From assembly GCA_020426325.1 (NCBI GenBank), contig JAGQQG010000031.1:1-62602 (forward strand): DNA of 62,602 bases, in the 5' to 3' direction. Position numbers and translations under genes: made by a program. Shown piece after piece: positions 37,688 to 46,804 of this stretch. The first letter of the stretch is position 1; every line of letters begins with the position of its first letter. This DNA comes from Planctomycetaceae bacterium (GTDB lineage Bacteria > Planctomycetota > Planctomycetia > Planctomycetales > Planctomycetaceae). A model generated the notes under the pieces. That model saw only the letters and a list, made by a program, of their open reading frames with translations, was not told the origin of the DNA and ran no database searches.

Positions 37688-38811
37688 ATGCATCGCGTCC
37701 GGGCTGTCACCGGCCAGTGATCGACGACTTTGCCTTCAGTGACTACGACCGCTGTGTCATGCAGGGCCACGGTCGGGCAGACGTGAGAGGGAATGGCGAT
37801 CGTCGCGTCACTCGGCGACCAGCGGTCCGCATCATCCGTCTCAATGACGAGATGCTCCTCATTGTGAATCACCTGTACTCCATCCGGAATCTCAGGGAAA
37901 AAGGCCCGCTGTCCCATCGGGGGATCGCTGGCAATTGCCTTGGTTCCGACATCGAACGTCACTCGATTGGCGGTGGGACGGCTGATGACTCGTGTCAACA
38001 CGACAGCCGCCGGGATGAACCGATCCATGTCGGGAAACGCATTGCCGTATCCCGAGTCATGGAACACACACGTCCCCGGACTGAGTTCGATCGCCGGATC
38101 ATCGATCTTGGCATACACCGGGAACGTGGGCGTACCTCCGCACACGATGCGAGGGACGGGATGTCCTGCTTCGACCAGTTCATCCCGGAACGCAGCCACC
38201 TTCTGCCATTCTGCATCAACGGCTTTGAATCGCTCGCCGAAATCCTGTTGACGCTGATGTCCGTCGTACAAATGCAGTCCATCTGTACGCAGCCCGCTCG
38301 TGCGATCGATGAGAGCATAAAGTTCACGGGCCTTCTGTCCGACAGGAATGCCAGTCCGCTGACGACCGGGATCGATGTCGAGCAGCACCCCGATCAAACA
38401 GCCCGCATCATTCATTGCAGACCCTAACTGCTCAATTGACGATGCATCATCCCCCGTCACCGAGAACAACACCTTTGGATACCGATTCAGAAAGGCAACC
38501 GCCCGCTCGACATTGGGGCCGACGAGGTTGTAGCCGAGAAAGATGTCGGTCACGCCCGCCTCAGCTAGCATTTCAGCTTCCGCAAACGTCGCACACTTGT
38601 GCCGGGCGATCCCCTTCTCCAACTGCATCCGGGTGACGGCAGGCATCTTGTGCGTTTTGCAGTGAGGACGCAGACGATCCGCACTCCCTGCAATGTCCAG
38701 CATGACCTGTATGTTGTGCTCAACGAGGTCGTGGAACACGACCAGCGCCGGGCTGGGAACCGTCGTTAACTGGTCAATCTGATAGCGATTTACTGCAGTG
38801 GTGGCTGTCAC
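37678..38811 (-). CDS. Second D-threonine aldolase/D-serine dehydratase-like type III PLP enzyme
   Basis: A 377-residue paralogue in family terms of the gene at 32700, but more typical: PLP lysine in RLRPHCKTHKMPAV, LDIDPGRQRTGIPVG, VCGGTPTFPVYA and SPGTCVFHDSGY. The C-terminal metal site is intact, with IPSHVCPTVALHD supplying the His and Cys ligands as in zinc-dependent D-serine dehydratase. It likely acts on a D-beta-hydroxy amino acid. It is convergent with the vWA gene and lies about 100 bp from tRNA-Gln, facing away. Confidence 0.9.
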   Translation of the reverse strand: MTATTAVNRYQIDQLTTVPSPALVVFHDLVEHNIQVMLDIAGSADRLRPHCKTHKMPAVTRMQLEKGIARHKCATFAEAEMLAEAGVTDIFLGYNLVGPNVERAVAFLNRYPKVLFSVTGDDASSIEQLGSAMNDAGCLIGVLLDIDPGRQRTGIPVGQKARELYALIDRTSGLRTDGLHLYDGHQRQQDFGERFKAVDAEWQKVAAFRDELVEAGHPVPRIVCGGTPTFPVYAKIDDPAIELSPGTCVFHDSGYGNAFPDMDRFIPAAVVLTRVISRPTANRVTFDVGTKAIASDPPMGQRAFFPEIPDGVQVIHNEEHLVIETDDADRWSPSDATIAIPSHVCPTVALHDTAVVVTEGKVVDHWPVTARTRCIHI

Positions 38812-38868
38812 GAGATGAGAACCTTTCTCCCCGATGGTGTGTCTTCACGAAGGACGGAACGAATGGGC

Positions 38869-38896
38869 TTGTCCTGCTCGCAGGAACGACTAGACT
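38869..38896 (+). promoter_or_regulatory. Candidate promoter of tRNA-Gln
   Basis: TTGTCC (38869-38874) and TAGACT (38891-38896), 16 bp apart, end 15 bp before the tRNA. The arrangement is nearly the same as the pair found upstream of guaA. Judged by eye. Confidence 0.45.
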
Positions 38897-38911
38897 CTCC
38901 GTAGAGCACCG

Positions 38912-38982
38912 TACCCGGTGGTGTAATGGTAGCACAACAGGTTTTGGTCCTGTCAGTTGGGGTTCGAGTCCCTACCGGGTAA
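38912..38982 (+). tRNA. tRNA-Gln (anticodon TTG)
   Basis: A complete cloverleaf of 71 nt. The acceptor stem is TACCCGG/CCGGGTA with discriminator A. The D-arm is GTGTAATGGTAGCAC, the anticodon arm CAGG-TTTTGGT-CCTG carries anticodon TTG, and the T-arm is TGGGG-TTCGAGT-CCCTA. The 3' CCA is not encoded. The D-arm sequence is the one usually seen in bacterial tRNA-Gln. Confidence 0.95.
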
Positions 38983-39390
38983 TTTGTGTTTTCGAGGGAT
39001 CGGATAATCTTCGCCGCGACGCAGGATCTATCGCCTGACGCTTCAACAGGCTGATCGCTCTGCTGCACAAAGGAGTTGATGCGCAGCATCTCTTCGCGAG
39101 ATTTTTCCCATGAGGCCGTCATGTGTCGAAATGACAAATTTGATCGACGGCTGCATCGGTGATGTGCAACTGCGAACCGTCCACTTGAAATCGTTCGAAG
39201 CTCGTTCATCGGTTTCAATCAGCGGATGATCGATGAAAGCGTGTTCGGCTTTTACGCAGGATGCATTCGCCTGTGCGGTCCCTCAGGTCTGCTCGACGAA
39301 CAATTGCCGATGCTCCAACTTGCTCCCCGGTTGAATGCCAGCTAACGTCAGTGGGCTTCAAGCAGTTGGCTTGCTTCATTGGGCGGTTCC
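38983..39390. other. Intergenic region between tRNA-Gln and the helicase gene
   Basis: About 400 bp. Short open frames are present but none has a recognisable product. No clear terminator follows the tRNA: ATTTGTGTTTTCG has a loose T-run without a strong stem. I see nothing else. Confidence 0.45.
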
Positions 39391-41376
39391 GTGACAGTTC
39401 AGACTCTCAGTCCTACAAGCATACTCGGCAAGAATGGGTTCATTGCCAAGCGGTTGTCGACGTATGAACATCGTGAGGAACAGGTTGAGATGGCTGAAGC
39501 GGTCGCGGGTGCGATTGCGTCGAAGTCTCATCTGATCGCTGAAGCGGGCACGGGGGTCGGAAAGAGTTTCGCCTATCTCGTCCCTGTCATGCTGGCTGCT
39601 GCTGCACGACAGGACCGGGAGAAGGGTCGCAAACGGATCGTCGTCAGCACGCACACCATCAGCCTGCAGGAGCAGCTCATTCGCAAGGACCTGCCGTTCC
39701 TCAACGCAGTCCTGCCGATCGAGTGCTCGGCTGTGCTGGTCAAGGGGCGCTCCAACTACATCAGCCTGCGGCGACTGAAGGGGGCAGCCGAGCGGTCATC
39801 GACATTGTTTTCCGAACGGGACGAGGTCCAGCAACTCAGCCGCATCCGTCAATGGGCGGGAGACACAACTGACGGGAGTCTGACTGATCTCGGCTTCCGT
39901 CCCCTCGGCTCTGTGTGGGACGAAGTGAGGAGCGAACATGGCAATTGCCTCAGCCGCAAATGTCCTACCTATGAGCAGTGTCACTACTACGCAGCCCGCC
40001 GCCGCGCCTGGAACGCAGACATCCTGATTGTGAACCACGCACTGTTCTTCTCGGACCTTGCCCTTCGCAGAGAAGGTGCGAGCGTGCTTCCGGATTACGA
40101 CGTTGCCATCCTCGACGAGGCCCACACGGTCGAGGCCGTGGCGGGCGATCACATGGGCCTGTCCGTCACCAATGGCCAGCTGACATACCTCTTCAATCGG
40201 CTGTACAACGATCGCACGCACAAGGGACTCCTGCTGCATCACAATCTGATGACCGAGCAACAACTCGTTCAACGACTGCGATACGTTGCAGATGACTTCT
40301 TCTCCCACATCGCCCATTGGTTGGAGCGACAACGGGGAAACGGCCGCGCCCGATCGCCCGTCGGCATCGACACACCCCTGATGGACGACCTCAGGCACCT
40401 CGCCGTGCAGATGAACTCGTACGCAGAACGTCTGGAAGAGGAAGCTCAGAAGATTGAACTCACCGCGTCAGCCGATCGGCTTGTCGGCCTGTCACTCGCC
40501 CTCGACACGTGGCTCAAACAATCGCAGGACGACTCGGTCTACTGGGCCGAGCAGTCCGGGCGTCAGCGACAGAACATCAAGCTCGTCTCCGCACCAATTG
40601 ATGTCGGCCCCGTGTTGCGGGATGAGCTTTTCAATCAGGTCGACACGGTCGTGCTCACGAGTGCCACGCTCTCCGTCGGTGAGAGTGACTTCGGCTACTT
40701 CCGCAGTCGTATTGGTCTGACGAAGAGTGAGGAGATCAAACTCGGCAGCCCATTCGATTATCGTTCTCAGGCACGGCTCATCATCGCCAACCGCATGCCC
40801 GATCCTTCGACCCAGGCAAATGAGTTTGAGCAGGCAGCCTGCGAACGTATCAAGCGGCATCTGCTCGAAACCGAAGGGCGTGCCTTTGTGTTGTTCACCA
40901 GTTACAAGATGCTCCAGACCTGTGCAAACAAGTTGACTCCGTGGTGTGCGTCTCACAATCTGTTGCTGCTCTGTCAGGGAGCCGGCACGCAGCGGTCAGC
41001 TTTACTCGACAAGTTCAAACAGGAGGATCGGGCAGTCCTGTTCGGCACCGAAAGCTTCTGGCAGGGGGTCGATGTACCCGGGGATGCCTTGCAAAACGTG
41101 ATCATCACGCGACTCCCCTTCAGCGTGCCCGATCACCCACTTCTGCAAGCCCGCGTCGAACGCATCCGCGAGAATGGCGGCAATCCGTTCATGGATTACC
41201 AGGTCCCTGAAGCCGTCATCAAACTCCGCCAAGGCTTCGGACGTCTCATCCGCTCGAAGAGCGACACCGGCCAGGTCGTCATCCTCGACCCCCGCATCCG
41301 CACCAAACCCTACGGTCGCACATTCCTCGAAAGCCTCCCGACGTGTGAGCTGATCATCGACGACGACAGTCATTGA
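39391..41376 (+). CDS. DinG/XPD-family superfamily 2 DNA helicase
   Basis: A 661-residue ATP-dependent helicase. Walker A is AEAGTGVGKS (about residues 50-59), motif Ia VVSTHTISLQEQ, the Walker B box AILDEAHTVE, and the C-terminal motifs LFGTESFWQGVDVPG and QGFGRLIRSKSDTG. A cysteine cluster C-x4-C-x5-C (GNCLSRKCPTYEQC) marks the iron-sulfur region, but the usual first cysteine in the YLCLRR motif reads YISLRR here. The GTG at 39391 is chosen, with GGGCGG upstream. The likely role is unwinding of damaged or structured DNA. Confidence 0.93.
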   Translation: MTVQTLSPTSILGKNGFIAKRLSTYEHREEQVEMAEAVAGAIASKSHLIAEAGTGVGKSFAYLVPVMLAAAARQDREKGRKRIVVSTHTISLQEQLIRKDLPFLNAVLPIECSAVLVKGRSNYISLRRLKGAAERSSTLFSERDEVQQLSRIRQWAGDTTDGSLTDLGFRPLGSVWDEVRSEHGNCLSRKCPTYEQCHYYAARRRAWNADILIVNHALFFSDLALRREGASVLPDYDVAILDEAHTVEAVAGDHMGLSVTNGQLTYLFNRLYNDRTHKGLLLHHNLMTEQQLVQRLRYVADDFFSHIAHWLERQRGNGRARSPVGIDTPLMDDLRHLAVQMNSYAERLEEEAQKIELTASADRLVGLSLALDTWLKQSQDDSVYWAEQSGRQRQNIKLVSAPIDVGPVLRDELFNQVDTVVLTSATLSVGESDFGYFRSRIGLTKSEEIKLGSPFDYRSQARLIIANRMPDPSTQANEFEQAACERIKRHLLETEGRAFVLFTSYKMLQTCANKLTPWCASHNLLLLCQGAGTQRSALLDKFKQEDRAVLFGTESFWQGVDVPGDALQNVIITRLPFSVPDHPLLQARVERIRENGGNPFMDYQVPEAVIKLRQGFGRLIRSKSDTGQVVILDPRIRTKPYGRTFLESLPTCELIIDDDSH

Positions 41377-41418
41377 ACTCCCAAGCCGACGGTTGTGCCG
41401 TCGGCTTCGGGCTGACGA

Positions 41419-42126
41419 TCAGGTCACCGGGTGAAAAGCATGCCACTCGTGACCACCGGGGAGCTTGGGCATCCCCGCGAACTCCAGGTGCAGGACTCGT
41501 CGATGCCGTTGTGTTCCCTCGCGTGAACGTCCGCTGCAATGGGCCAGCAGCGGTCGCATCGCGAACACGTCCCCCGCATTGACCAGTACTGGCTGTGGCT
41601 GGAAGTCGTCGATCCGCAGTGGCTTGCCTGTCCGATGTGATCCGGAAAGGACTTGCAGCGGGCCGTTCTCCTCGGTGACCTCATCCAGATGAATCCGCAG
41701 CGTGAGCATCGCCTGCAATACCTCCACCGGCGGCTCACAATGCCACACCCCCGCCCGCAACCGGGGCTTCGAGTACCCTTCGGCTTCGATCGGCTCACGC
41801 ACTGCGATCGTCAGATCCTTATGCCAGGGGAGCGCCCACGTCTGCTGCGGCGGCTTGTCAAAATACAACCCCCGCACCAACCCGACCTCCGCCCCCAACA
41901 CGTCGCCCAGCAACTCGGTCAACCGCTCCGTCCGCCACGCCTCAATCAACGCCGGACACAACTCCAACACATTCCGCGAAGCATACACGGCCCCGTCACG
42001 CTCCCGAACCGCCTCATCCCGCGGCAACAAGGCCAGCAAAGCCGAAAGCCAGTCCAACCTCCGTCGATTGATCACTCCGATCAATACGACCCCGCCATCT
42101 CGATCCAATTGAAGTCGTAAAGTCAT
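41419..42126 (-). CDS. PhyH-type Fe(II)/2-oxoglutarate dioxygenase
   Basis: A 235-residue oxygenase of the phytanoyl-CoA dioxygenase group. Iron ligands are the H-x-D of LPWHKDLT and the distal His of MRPLLAHCSGRS, followed by the 2-oxoglutarate-binding Arg region. LRIHLDEVTEENGPLQVLSG and SHRTG are typical family stretches, as is the double-stranded beta-helix length. The substrate is unknown. It converges on the helicase gene. Confidence 0.88.
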   Translation of the reverse strand: MTLRLQLDRDGGVVLIGVINRRRLDWLSALLALLPRDEAVRERDGAVYASRNVLELCPALIEAWRTERLTELLGDVLGAEVGLVRGLYFDKPPQQTWALPWHKDLTIAVREPIEAEGYSKPRLRAGVWHCEPPVEVLQAMLTLRIHLDEVTEENGPLQVLSGSHRTGKPLRIDDFQPQPVLVNAGDVFAMRPLLAHCSGRSREGTQRHRRVLHLEFAGMPKLPGGHEWHAFHPVT

Positions 42127-42181
42127 ACCCTTAGCGAATCGTCCATCAATAGAGCCTGACCTTCCTCACACACCGGTTGAA

Positions 42182-43771
42182 TCAGAGTCCGATGTTTTTC
42201 GGCGGATACCTCTTAAAGGTAGCCCCATGGGCCTTGAGCTTCCCACTCACGGTCGCCATCCATGGGTCGAGACGGTGGCCCACGGTCATTTCCTCCTTCG
42301 GGTCGAGATAGAGATTGAAGAACCATGGCGCAAGACCGACATCACGGACAGTCGCAAGGTCAATGTGCATATGAGGAGCCTCGGCCATCACGATCTTGAC
42401 GTGAACCTTGTACTCTTTCATGCGACACGCCATGAGTTCCGTGCCCCACCAAAAGTAGACAGCTTCTCGCTTTGATTGGCCGCCATCGGCAAGCAGAAAC
42501 GACGTCTGGTCAATGAAGTCGTAATACTTATCTGCCGGGAGCTTGTCTGAAGATACGCCGGCAAGATTGAGGGCAACACCGAAGAGATCCATCAGGTCAA
42601 ACAACCCGTCACTCGTGCGGTTCGGTGAGATCATGCCTTTCCAGTAGGCGATACCGGGAACGCGAACACCTCCTTCCCAAGTAGTCCCCTTCGCACCACG
42701 GAATGGCGTATATCCCGCGTCCGGCCATCCATCCATCTGTGGGCCATTGTCGGAGGTGAAGAAGACCAGTGTGTTTTCCAGCACGCCGGAGTCATCGAGT
42801 GCTTTCAGGAATGAGCCGACGTGAACGTCGACCTCATGGACAGCGTCTTTATACGGATACTTTGCCTCGCTTTTTCCAGCGTAGTCCGGGTGGGCGAAGT
42901 TATCGCAATGGACCTTCATGAAACAGTGTTCGACGAAGAAAGGCTTGTCCCCGGAGGCCAGTTCCTGAAGCCGTTTGACGGTGAAGTCAGCCAGTACCTG
43001 GTCCGCCTTGCCCATGTCCTCAATCGACCTGATCTGCTGAAGCTCCTTCGTTTCACCACCTTTGAAACCGTGGGTGAGATGGTCGGCCGGACCGACTGCT
43101 TCGAAAGCCGCGAGGCGTTCAGGATTGAGCACAAGGCCAGGAAAGCGTCGAACGTCGACTCGCTGAGAAATTTCTTTCTGGGCAGGGTAGTAGCCGTAGT
43201 ATTCATCAAAGCCGACGTCGTGAGGGCGCATTCCCTCTGACTCGCCAACGTGCCACTTTCCGGTCAGCAGGGTAAAGTACCCAGCGTCGCTGAGCAGCTT
43301 CGGCAGGCTGACTTCGTCAGTCCATGGATTGATCGTGATCTTGTCGCCAGCAAGGATCGGCCGTGTCAGGCCGGTGCGCACTGGCAGACGACCGGTGAGA
43401 ATTGCTGAACGAGTTGGCGTGCAGGTCTGCTGTGCGTAGCATGAGGTAAGCTTCAGGCCTCCAGCAGCAAGCCGGTCGATGTGGGGGGTGGACGCACCAG
43501 CTAGTGTTCCGCCCCCGTAACAACCGGGGTCCCCATAGCCCATATCATCGACAACGAGCCAGAGGATATTTGGCCTTCGACCAGTCCTCGCATGCAGCAA
43601 AGCGAGCTTCTCGGCAACGGCCTGATCTTGCTGCAGACGCGGGATAACGGGTTCAAAATTCTCAGTGAAACTCACCGAGCGGTCAAAACTGAGAATCCCT
43701 TGATCATCCTCTGCCCATGAGGCTGCCGAACCGATGATCACAATGACAAAGAGCTTAAAAAGATTGAACAT
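42182..43771 (-). CDS. Secreted sulfatase (arylsulfatase A type)
   Basis: A 529-residue sulfatase with an N-terminal signal peptide (LFKLFVIVIIGSAASWA). The calcium-binding start NILWLVVDDMGYGDPGCYG is followed by the C-x-P-x-R activation site QTCTPTRSAILTGR, where Cys-117 becomes formylglycine. GKWHVGES and FFTSDNGPQMDG carry further active-site residues. Sulfatases of this kind remove sulfate from polysaccharides or glycolipids and are very abundant in planctomycetes. An insertion between the signal peptide and the domain (residues 20-65) is helical. No formylglycine-generating enzyme gene is in the window. Confidence 0.96.
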   Translation of the reverse strand: MFNLFKLFVIVIIGSAASWAEDDQGILSFDRSVSFTENFEPVIPRLQQDQAVAEKLALLHARTGRRPNILWLVVDDMGYGDPGCYGGGTLAGASTPHIDRLAAGGLKLTSCYAQQTCTPTRSAILTGRLPVRTGLTRPILAGDKITINPWTDEVSLPKLLSDAGYFTLLTGKWHVGESEGMRPHDVGFDEYYGYYPAQKEISQRVDVRRFPGLVLNPERLAAFEAVGPADHLTHGFKGGETKELQQIRSIEDMGKADQVLADFTVKRLQELASGDKPFFVEHCFMKVHCDNFAHPDYAGKSEAKYPYKDAVHEVDVHVGSFLKALDDSGVLENTLVFFTSDNGPQMDGWPDAGYTPFRGAKGTTWEGGVRVPGIAYWKGMISPNRTSDGLFDLMDLFGVALNLAGVSSDKLPADKYYDFIDQTSFLLADGGQSKREAVYFWWGTELMACRMKEYKVHVKIVMAEAPHMHIDLATVRDVGLAPWFFNLYLDPKEEMTVGHRLDPWMATVSGKLKAHGATFKRYPPKNIGL

Positions 43772-43942
43772 TTGCTTGAAGCCTGACTATTTCGAACTTC
43801 AGTTTCATCATCGCAGTCTTGGACAATCCTCCGCGGGTAGACCAGCCGGATACGGCAGGGTGCTGACGGCACACGATGAGTCACACTTGGCGAACTGACA
43901 TCCGGGTGACTCTCGAACACTTATCGCCCTGTGTGAATCATC

Positions 43943-44515
43943 TTATTGCTTCGCAACCCGTCCAGTTGGACGGGCCACCCGTGTCTCTGTCTGATTTCGA
44001 AAAACTTGCGATTCGCCGTCATGAACAATGAATTGAACCATCTCTCCGAAAGACTCCCCTTGGAACCCATCAAGGATTGTTTCTGAAACGCGAGCGTCTC
44101 GGCAGAGATCGTTCAGCCATAGCTTATGCAATTCGTCTTGCGACATGTATGCACATAGCTCTTCGCAATCGAGCATCCAGTTCAGGCATCGTAGTTTGGT
44201 CTGGGGGCTGACCTTGGGCAACGGGATAGCTGACGCATTTGCCAACGCAATGATCAAGTCCATGAGGGTTCTGCTGGTGTACTCAGGATAATGCAGAGCA
44301 CACCAATCTCCTGCGAAATGAGTGAGGCGAAGGTCTGCATGCCACCTCCAGACTTGCCAGCAGATGAAGAACGAACTCGCAAGAATGCACAGAATACATA
44401 GCCATGATTGCTCACTCAGCTGAGCGAAACTGGCGATGAACAATACAACAAGACACCAAAACAAACCGGTCGCATCGATTGGACGACGGCTTCGCATACC
44501 TAGAGTCTTCATCAT
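43943..44515 (-). CDS. Membrane protein of unknown function, two N-terminal helices
   Basis: A 190-residue protein with two closely spaced hydrophobic segments (residues about 18-34, LFWCLVVLFIASFAQL, and 38-54, WLCILCILASSFFICW) and a cytoplasmic part of about 135 residues that I do not recognise. It is cysteine-rich (CLNWMLDCEELCAY). It lies between the sulfatase and the toxin-antitoxin genes on the same strand; the start could be either of two adjacent ATGs. Its codon use is less regular than in the flanking genes. Confidence 0.6.
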   Translation of the reverse strand: MMKTLGMRSRRPIDATGLFWCLVVLFIASFAQLSEQSWLCILCILASSFFICWQVWRWHADLRLTHFAGDWCALHYPEYTSRTLMDLIIALANASAIPLPKVSPQTKLRCLNWMLDCEELCAYMSQDELHKLWLNDLCRDARVSETILDGFQGESFGEMVQFIVHDGESQVFRNQTETRVARPTGRVAKQ

Positions 44516-44585
44516 GTTGCATCACTTTGCGAGAGCCACTTTCACCTCTCGACGACCGGGAGTCACTCAGGAAGTGTCGACGTCT

Positions 44586-45011
44586 TCAGTCGCCGTTTGT
44601 CACTTGGAGTCGACTCGCAAGGTCCGCCGGTGACATGACCGCAATTGGTGAGTCTTTGAACCCCGCAGCATCACGGGTGATGATCGCGTCGACGGAGGCA
44701 GCCTCTGCGGCTGCAATCACGACGGCATCCTCGAAATCCGCCTCGGGACGATTGATTGCTGCGGTGAGCAGAGTTCGATCAACCGTGATCACGAGCATCG
44801 TGTCCAGGCATGCCTGCGTAGCAACGCGAGCATCCTCCCAGCCACGTGACCGTCTGCAAACGTAAAAGATATCCGTTAATGCAGTCGCAGTCACATGGCA
44901 TGTGAGTTGTCCTGATTCACCCGCATCCCATATCGCTTGGGCGTCGTCGATCCATTCTTGACGTTGCAGCAAGACATCCAAAACGATGTTGGTATCGAGC
45001 AGAACCTTCAT
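44586..45011 (-). CDS. PIN-domain toxin (VapC-like ribonuclease)
   Basis: A 141-residue PIN domain with the acidic residues that bind the catalytic metal: LLDTNIVLDVLL at the N-terminus, ATALTDIFY, EADFEDAVVIAAA and AIITRDAAGF. The family cleaves RNA. The ATG overlaps the stop of the upstream small gene by 4 bp (ATGA), the usual arrangement of a toxin behind its antitoxin. Confidence 0.9.
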   Translation of the reverse strand: MKVLLDTNIVLDVLLQRQEWIDDAQAIWDAGESGQLTCHVTATALTDIFYVCRRSRGWEDARVATQACLDTMLVITVDRTLLTAAINRPEADFEDAVVIAAAEAASVDAIITRDAAGFKDSPIAVMSPADLASRLQVTNGD

Positions 45012-45259
45012 CCGCCGAACTTCTGCATGCGGCGTTCCTCAAGCCACTGCTGGACCTGCGCATCATCAGGCGGATCAACTCCCTCGAGCTTAAGGAGGCC
45101 CCGGAGATTGCCGATCGGTGTCCGCTTGGGAGTAACGTCCTCCGTTGACCTGCACAATTCCTGAAGTTTCTCAACTAGCGCGATCCGTTGGTCCAGAGGC
45201 CACTGACGCACTTGATCAACGATTTCCTGCGTTTCGTGATTCGGTGTCGAGATCATCAC
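45008..45259 (-). CDS. Antitoxin paired with the PIN toxin
   Basis: An 83-residue protein directly upstream of, and overlapping, the toxin gene by 4 bp. The sequence (EIVDQVRQWPLDQRIALVEK, then DDAQVQQWLEERRMQKFG at the C-terminus) resembles small antitoxins found next to PIN toxins; the C-terminal helix would bind the toxin. No clear DNA-binding domain type can be assigned. Two adjacent ATGs serve as possible starts. The pair probably represses its own promoter. Confidence 0.8.
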   Translation of the reverse strand: MMISTPNHETQEIVDQVRQWPLDQRIALVEKLQELCRSTEDVTPKRTPIGNLRGLLKLEGVDPPDDAQVQQWLEERRMQKFGG

Positions 45260-45277
45260 CGCACCTCTATGAAACTC

Positions 45278-46750
45278 TTACGCGTACAGCGCTGAGACCG
45301 ACTCGGCCTTCACCAGTTCGCGGGGCTGGTTGAGGTGGTTGCGGACGATCGTGTCGGGGGCGATGCCCACGCTTTCGTAGATGGTCGCGAGGAGTTGGCC
45401 GGGGTGGACCGGGTCTTCCAGTGGGGCTGAGGCTGTCTGGTCACTCTTGCCGTGGACGTAACCCCGCTTGATGCCGGCACCGGCGACGAGGGCCGTGTAG
45501 CAGTAGGGCCAGTGATCGCGGCCGTCGTCCGAGTTGCCGTTGCCCGAGGTGCTGACGCCTCGCTGGGGCGAACGACCGAACTCGCCAACGGCGAGCACGA
45601 GCGTCTCGGAGAGCAGACCCCGATCATCGAGATCGGCCAGGAAGGCGGAAAGACCTGCATCCAGCATGGGAGCGGACTGGGTCTTCATGCGGTTGGTGAG
45701 GCCGGAGTGGACGTCCCAGGAGTGGTTGTCGCTGTTGGCCACCTTGGGCCAGACAACCTCGACCACACGGGTGCCCGCTTCGACGAGTCGACGGGCGAGC
45801 AGCAGTGACTGACCGAACGTATTGCGACCGTACTGGTCACGTGTCTCACGCGACTCCTGCTCCAGTGCGAATGCATCGCGGGCACGACCGGACGCGATGA
45901 GCGAGAGGGCCTGATCGTAGTAGGCGTTGAGATTGTAATCCTTCACCGCGCGATCGACTTCGGGCATGCCTTCATTGATGACCGTGCGCAGCTTGGCACG
46001 CCGTTTCATCCGGTCGCCGTAGACGTCGGCCCGCATCTCCAGATCGGAGACGTTGATCTTCTCCATCTTGTTCATGTCGAGGTCATCGCCCGGCGGGTAC
46101 AGGTAGTACGGATCGTACGCCTTGCCGAGGAAGCCGGCTGTGCCTCCCTTGCCGACGACGTTACTCTCCTGCAATGGACGCGGGAGCATGACGAACGGCA
46201 GCATGGGCTCCTGCGGCGGCTTGAGGCGGATGATGTTCGAGCCAAAGTTCGGGAAGTCCTTCGGGCTGGGCGGCTCCAACTGGCCGGACGGGCTGACCTT
46301 GTCCGTCGTGTAGCCGGTCATCATCTGATAGATGGCCGCGGTGTGATTGAACAGGCCGTTGGGCGTGTAGCTCATTGAGCGGATGAGGGTCGCCTTGTCG
46401 ATCACCTGTGCGAGCTTGGGGAGGTTCTCGGTGAACTTTACACCCGGGAGCTTGGTGTCGATATTGCTGAACGCGGACTTGACGTTGTCCGGGACGTTCT
46501 CCTTGGGGTCCCACAGGTCGAGGTGACTGGGTCCACCTTGCAGGTAGACCAAGACCACACTCTTCGCTTTGCCCCATCCGCCTGCACCAACGATGCCTTC
46601 CTTCGCCTGAGCGGACTGCAACTGGAGCATCGACCCCAGCGAAAGCCCGAGCATGCTGGAGCCACCGACACGCAACACGTCTCGTCGGGAGACACCAAGG
46701 TGAGAGTCACACAGGTCTTTACCAGGTTGTCCGGGAATGCGAATCATCAT
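45278..46750 (-). CDS. DUF1501 family Tat-exported protein
   Basis: A 490-residue protein with a twin-arginine signal ([20 protein letters not shown]). The DUF1501 body contains [59 protein letters not shown] and [19 protein letters not shown], and its fold resembles alkaline-phosphatase-like enzymes such as sulfatases. The family is paired with DUF1549/DUF1553 proteins in planctomycetes, and here that partner (1699 residues) lies 54 bp upstream on the same strand. The function is unknown. Confidence 0.93.
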   Translation of the reverse strand: MMIRIPGQPGKDLCDSHLGVSRRDVLRVGGSSMLGLSLGSMLQLQSAQAKEGIVGAGGWGKAKSVVLVYLQGGPSHLDLWDPKENVPDNVKSAFSNIDTKLPGVKFTENLPKLAQVIDKATLIRSMSYTPNGLFNHTAAIYQMMTGYTTDKVSPSGQLEPPSPKDFPNFGSNIIRLKPPQEPMLPFVMLPRPLQESNVVGKGGTAGFLGKAYDPYYLYPPGDDLDMNKMEKINVSDLEMRADVYGDRMKRRAKLRTVINEGMPEVDRAVKDYNLNAYYDQALSLIASGRARDAFALEQESRETRDQYGRNTFGQSLLLARRLVEAGTRVVEVVWPKVANSDNHSWDVHSGLTNRMKTQSAPMLDAGLSAFLADLDDRGLLSETLVLAVGEFGRSPQRGVSTSGNGNSDDGRDHWPYCYTALVAGAGIKRGYVHGKSDQTASAPLEDPVHPGQLLATIYESVGIAPDTIVRNHLNQPRELVKAESVSALYA

Positions 46751-46804
46751 GGTCGGGCTGCTCCCATTGGAGTTTGAAGGGTCTTTCAGTATATCAGGCC
46801 TGAA

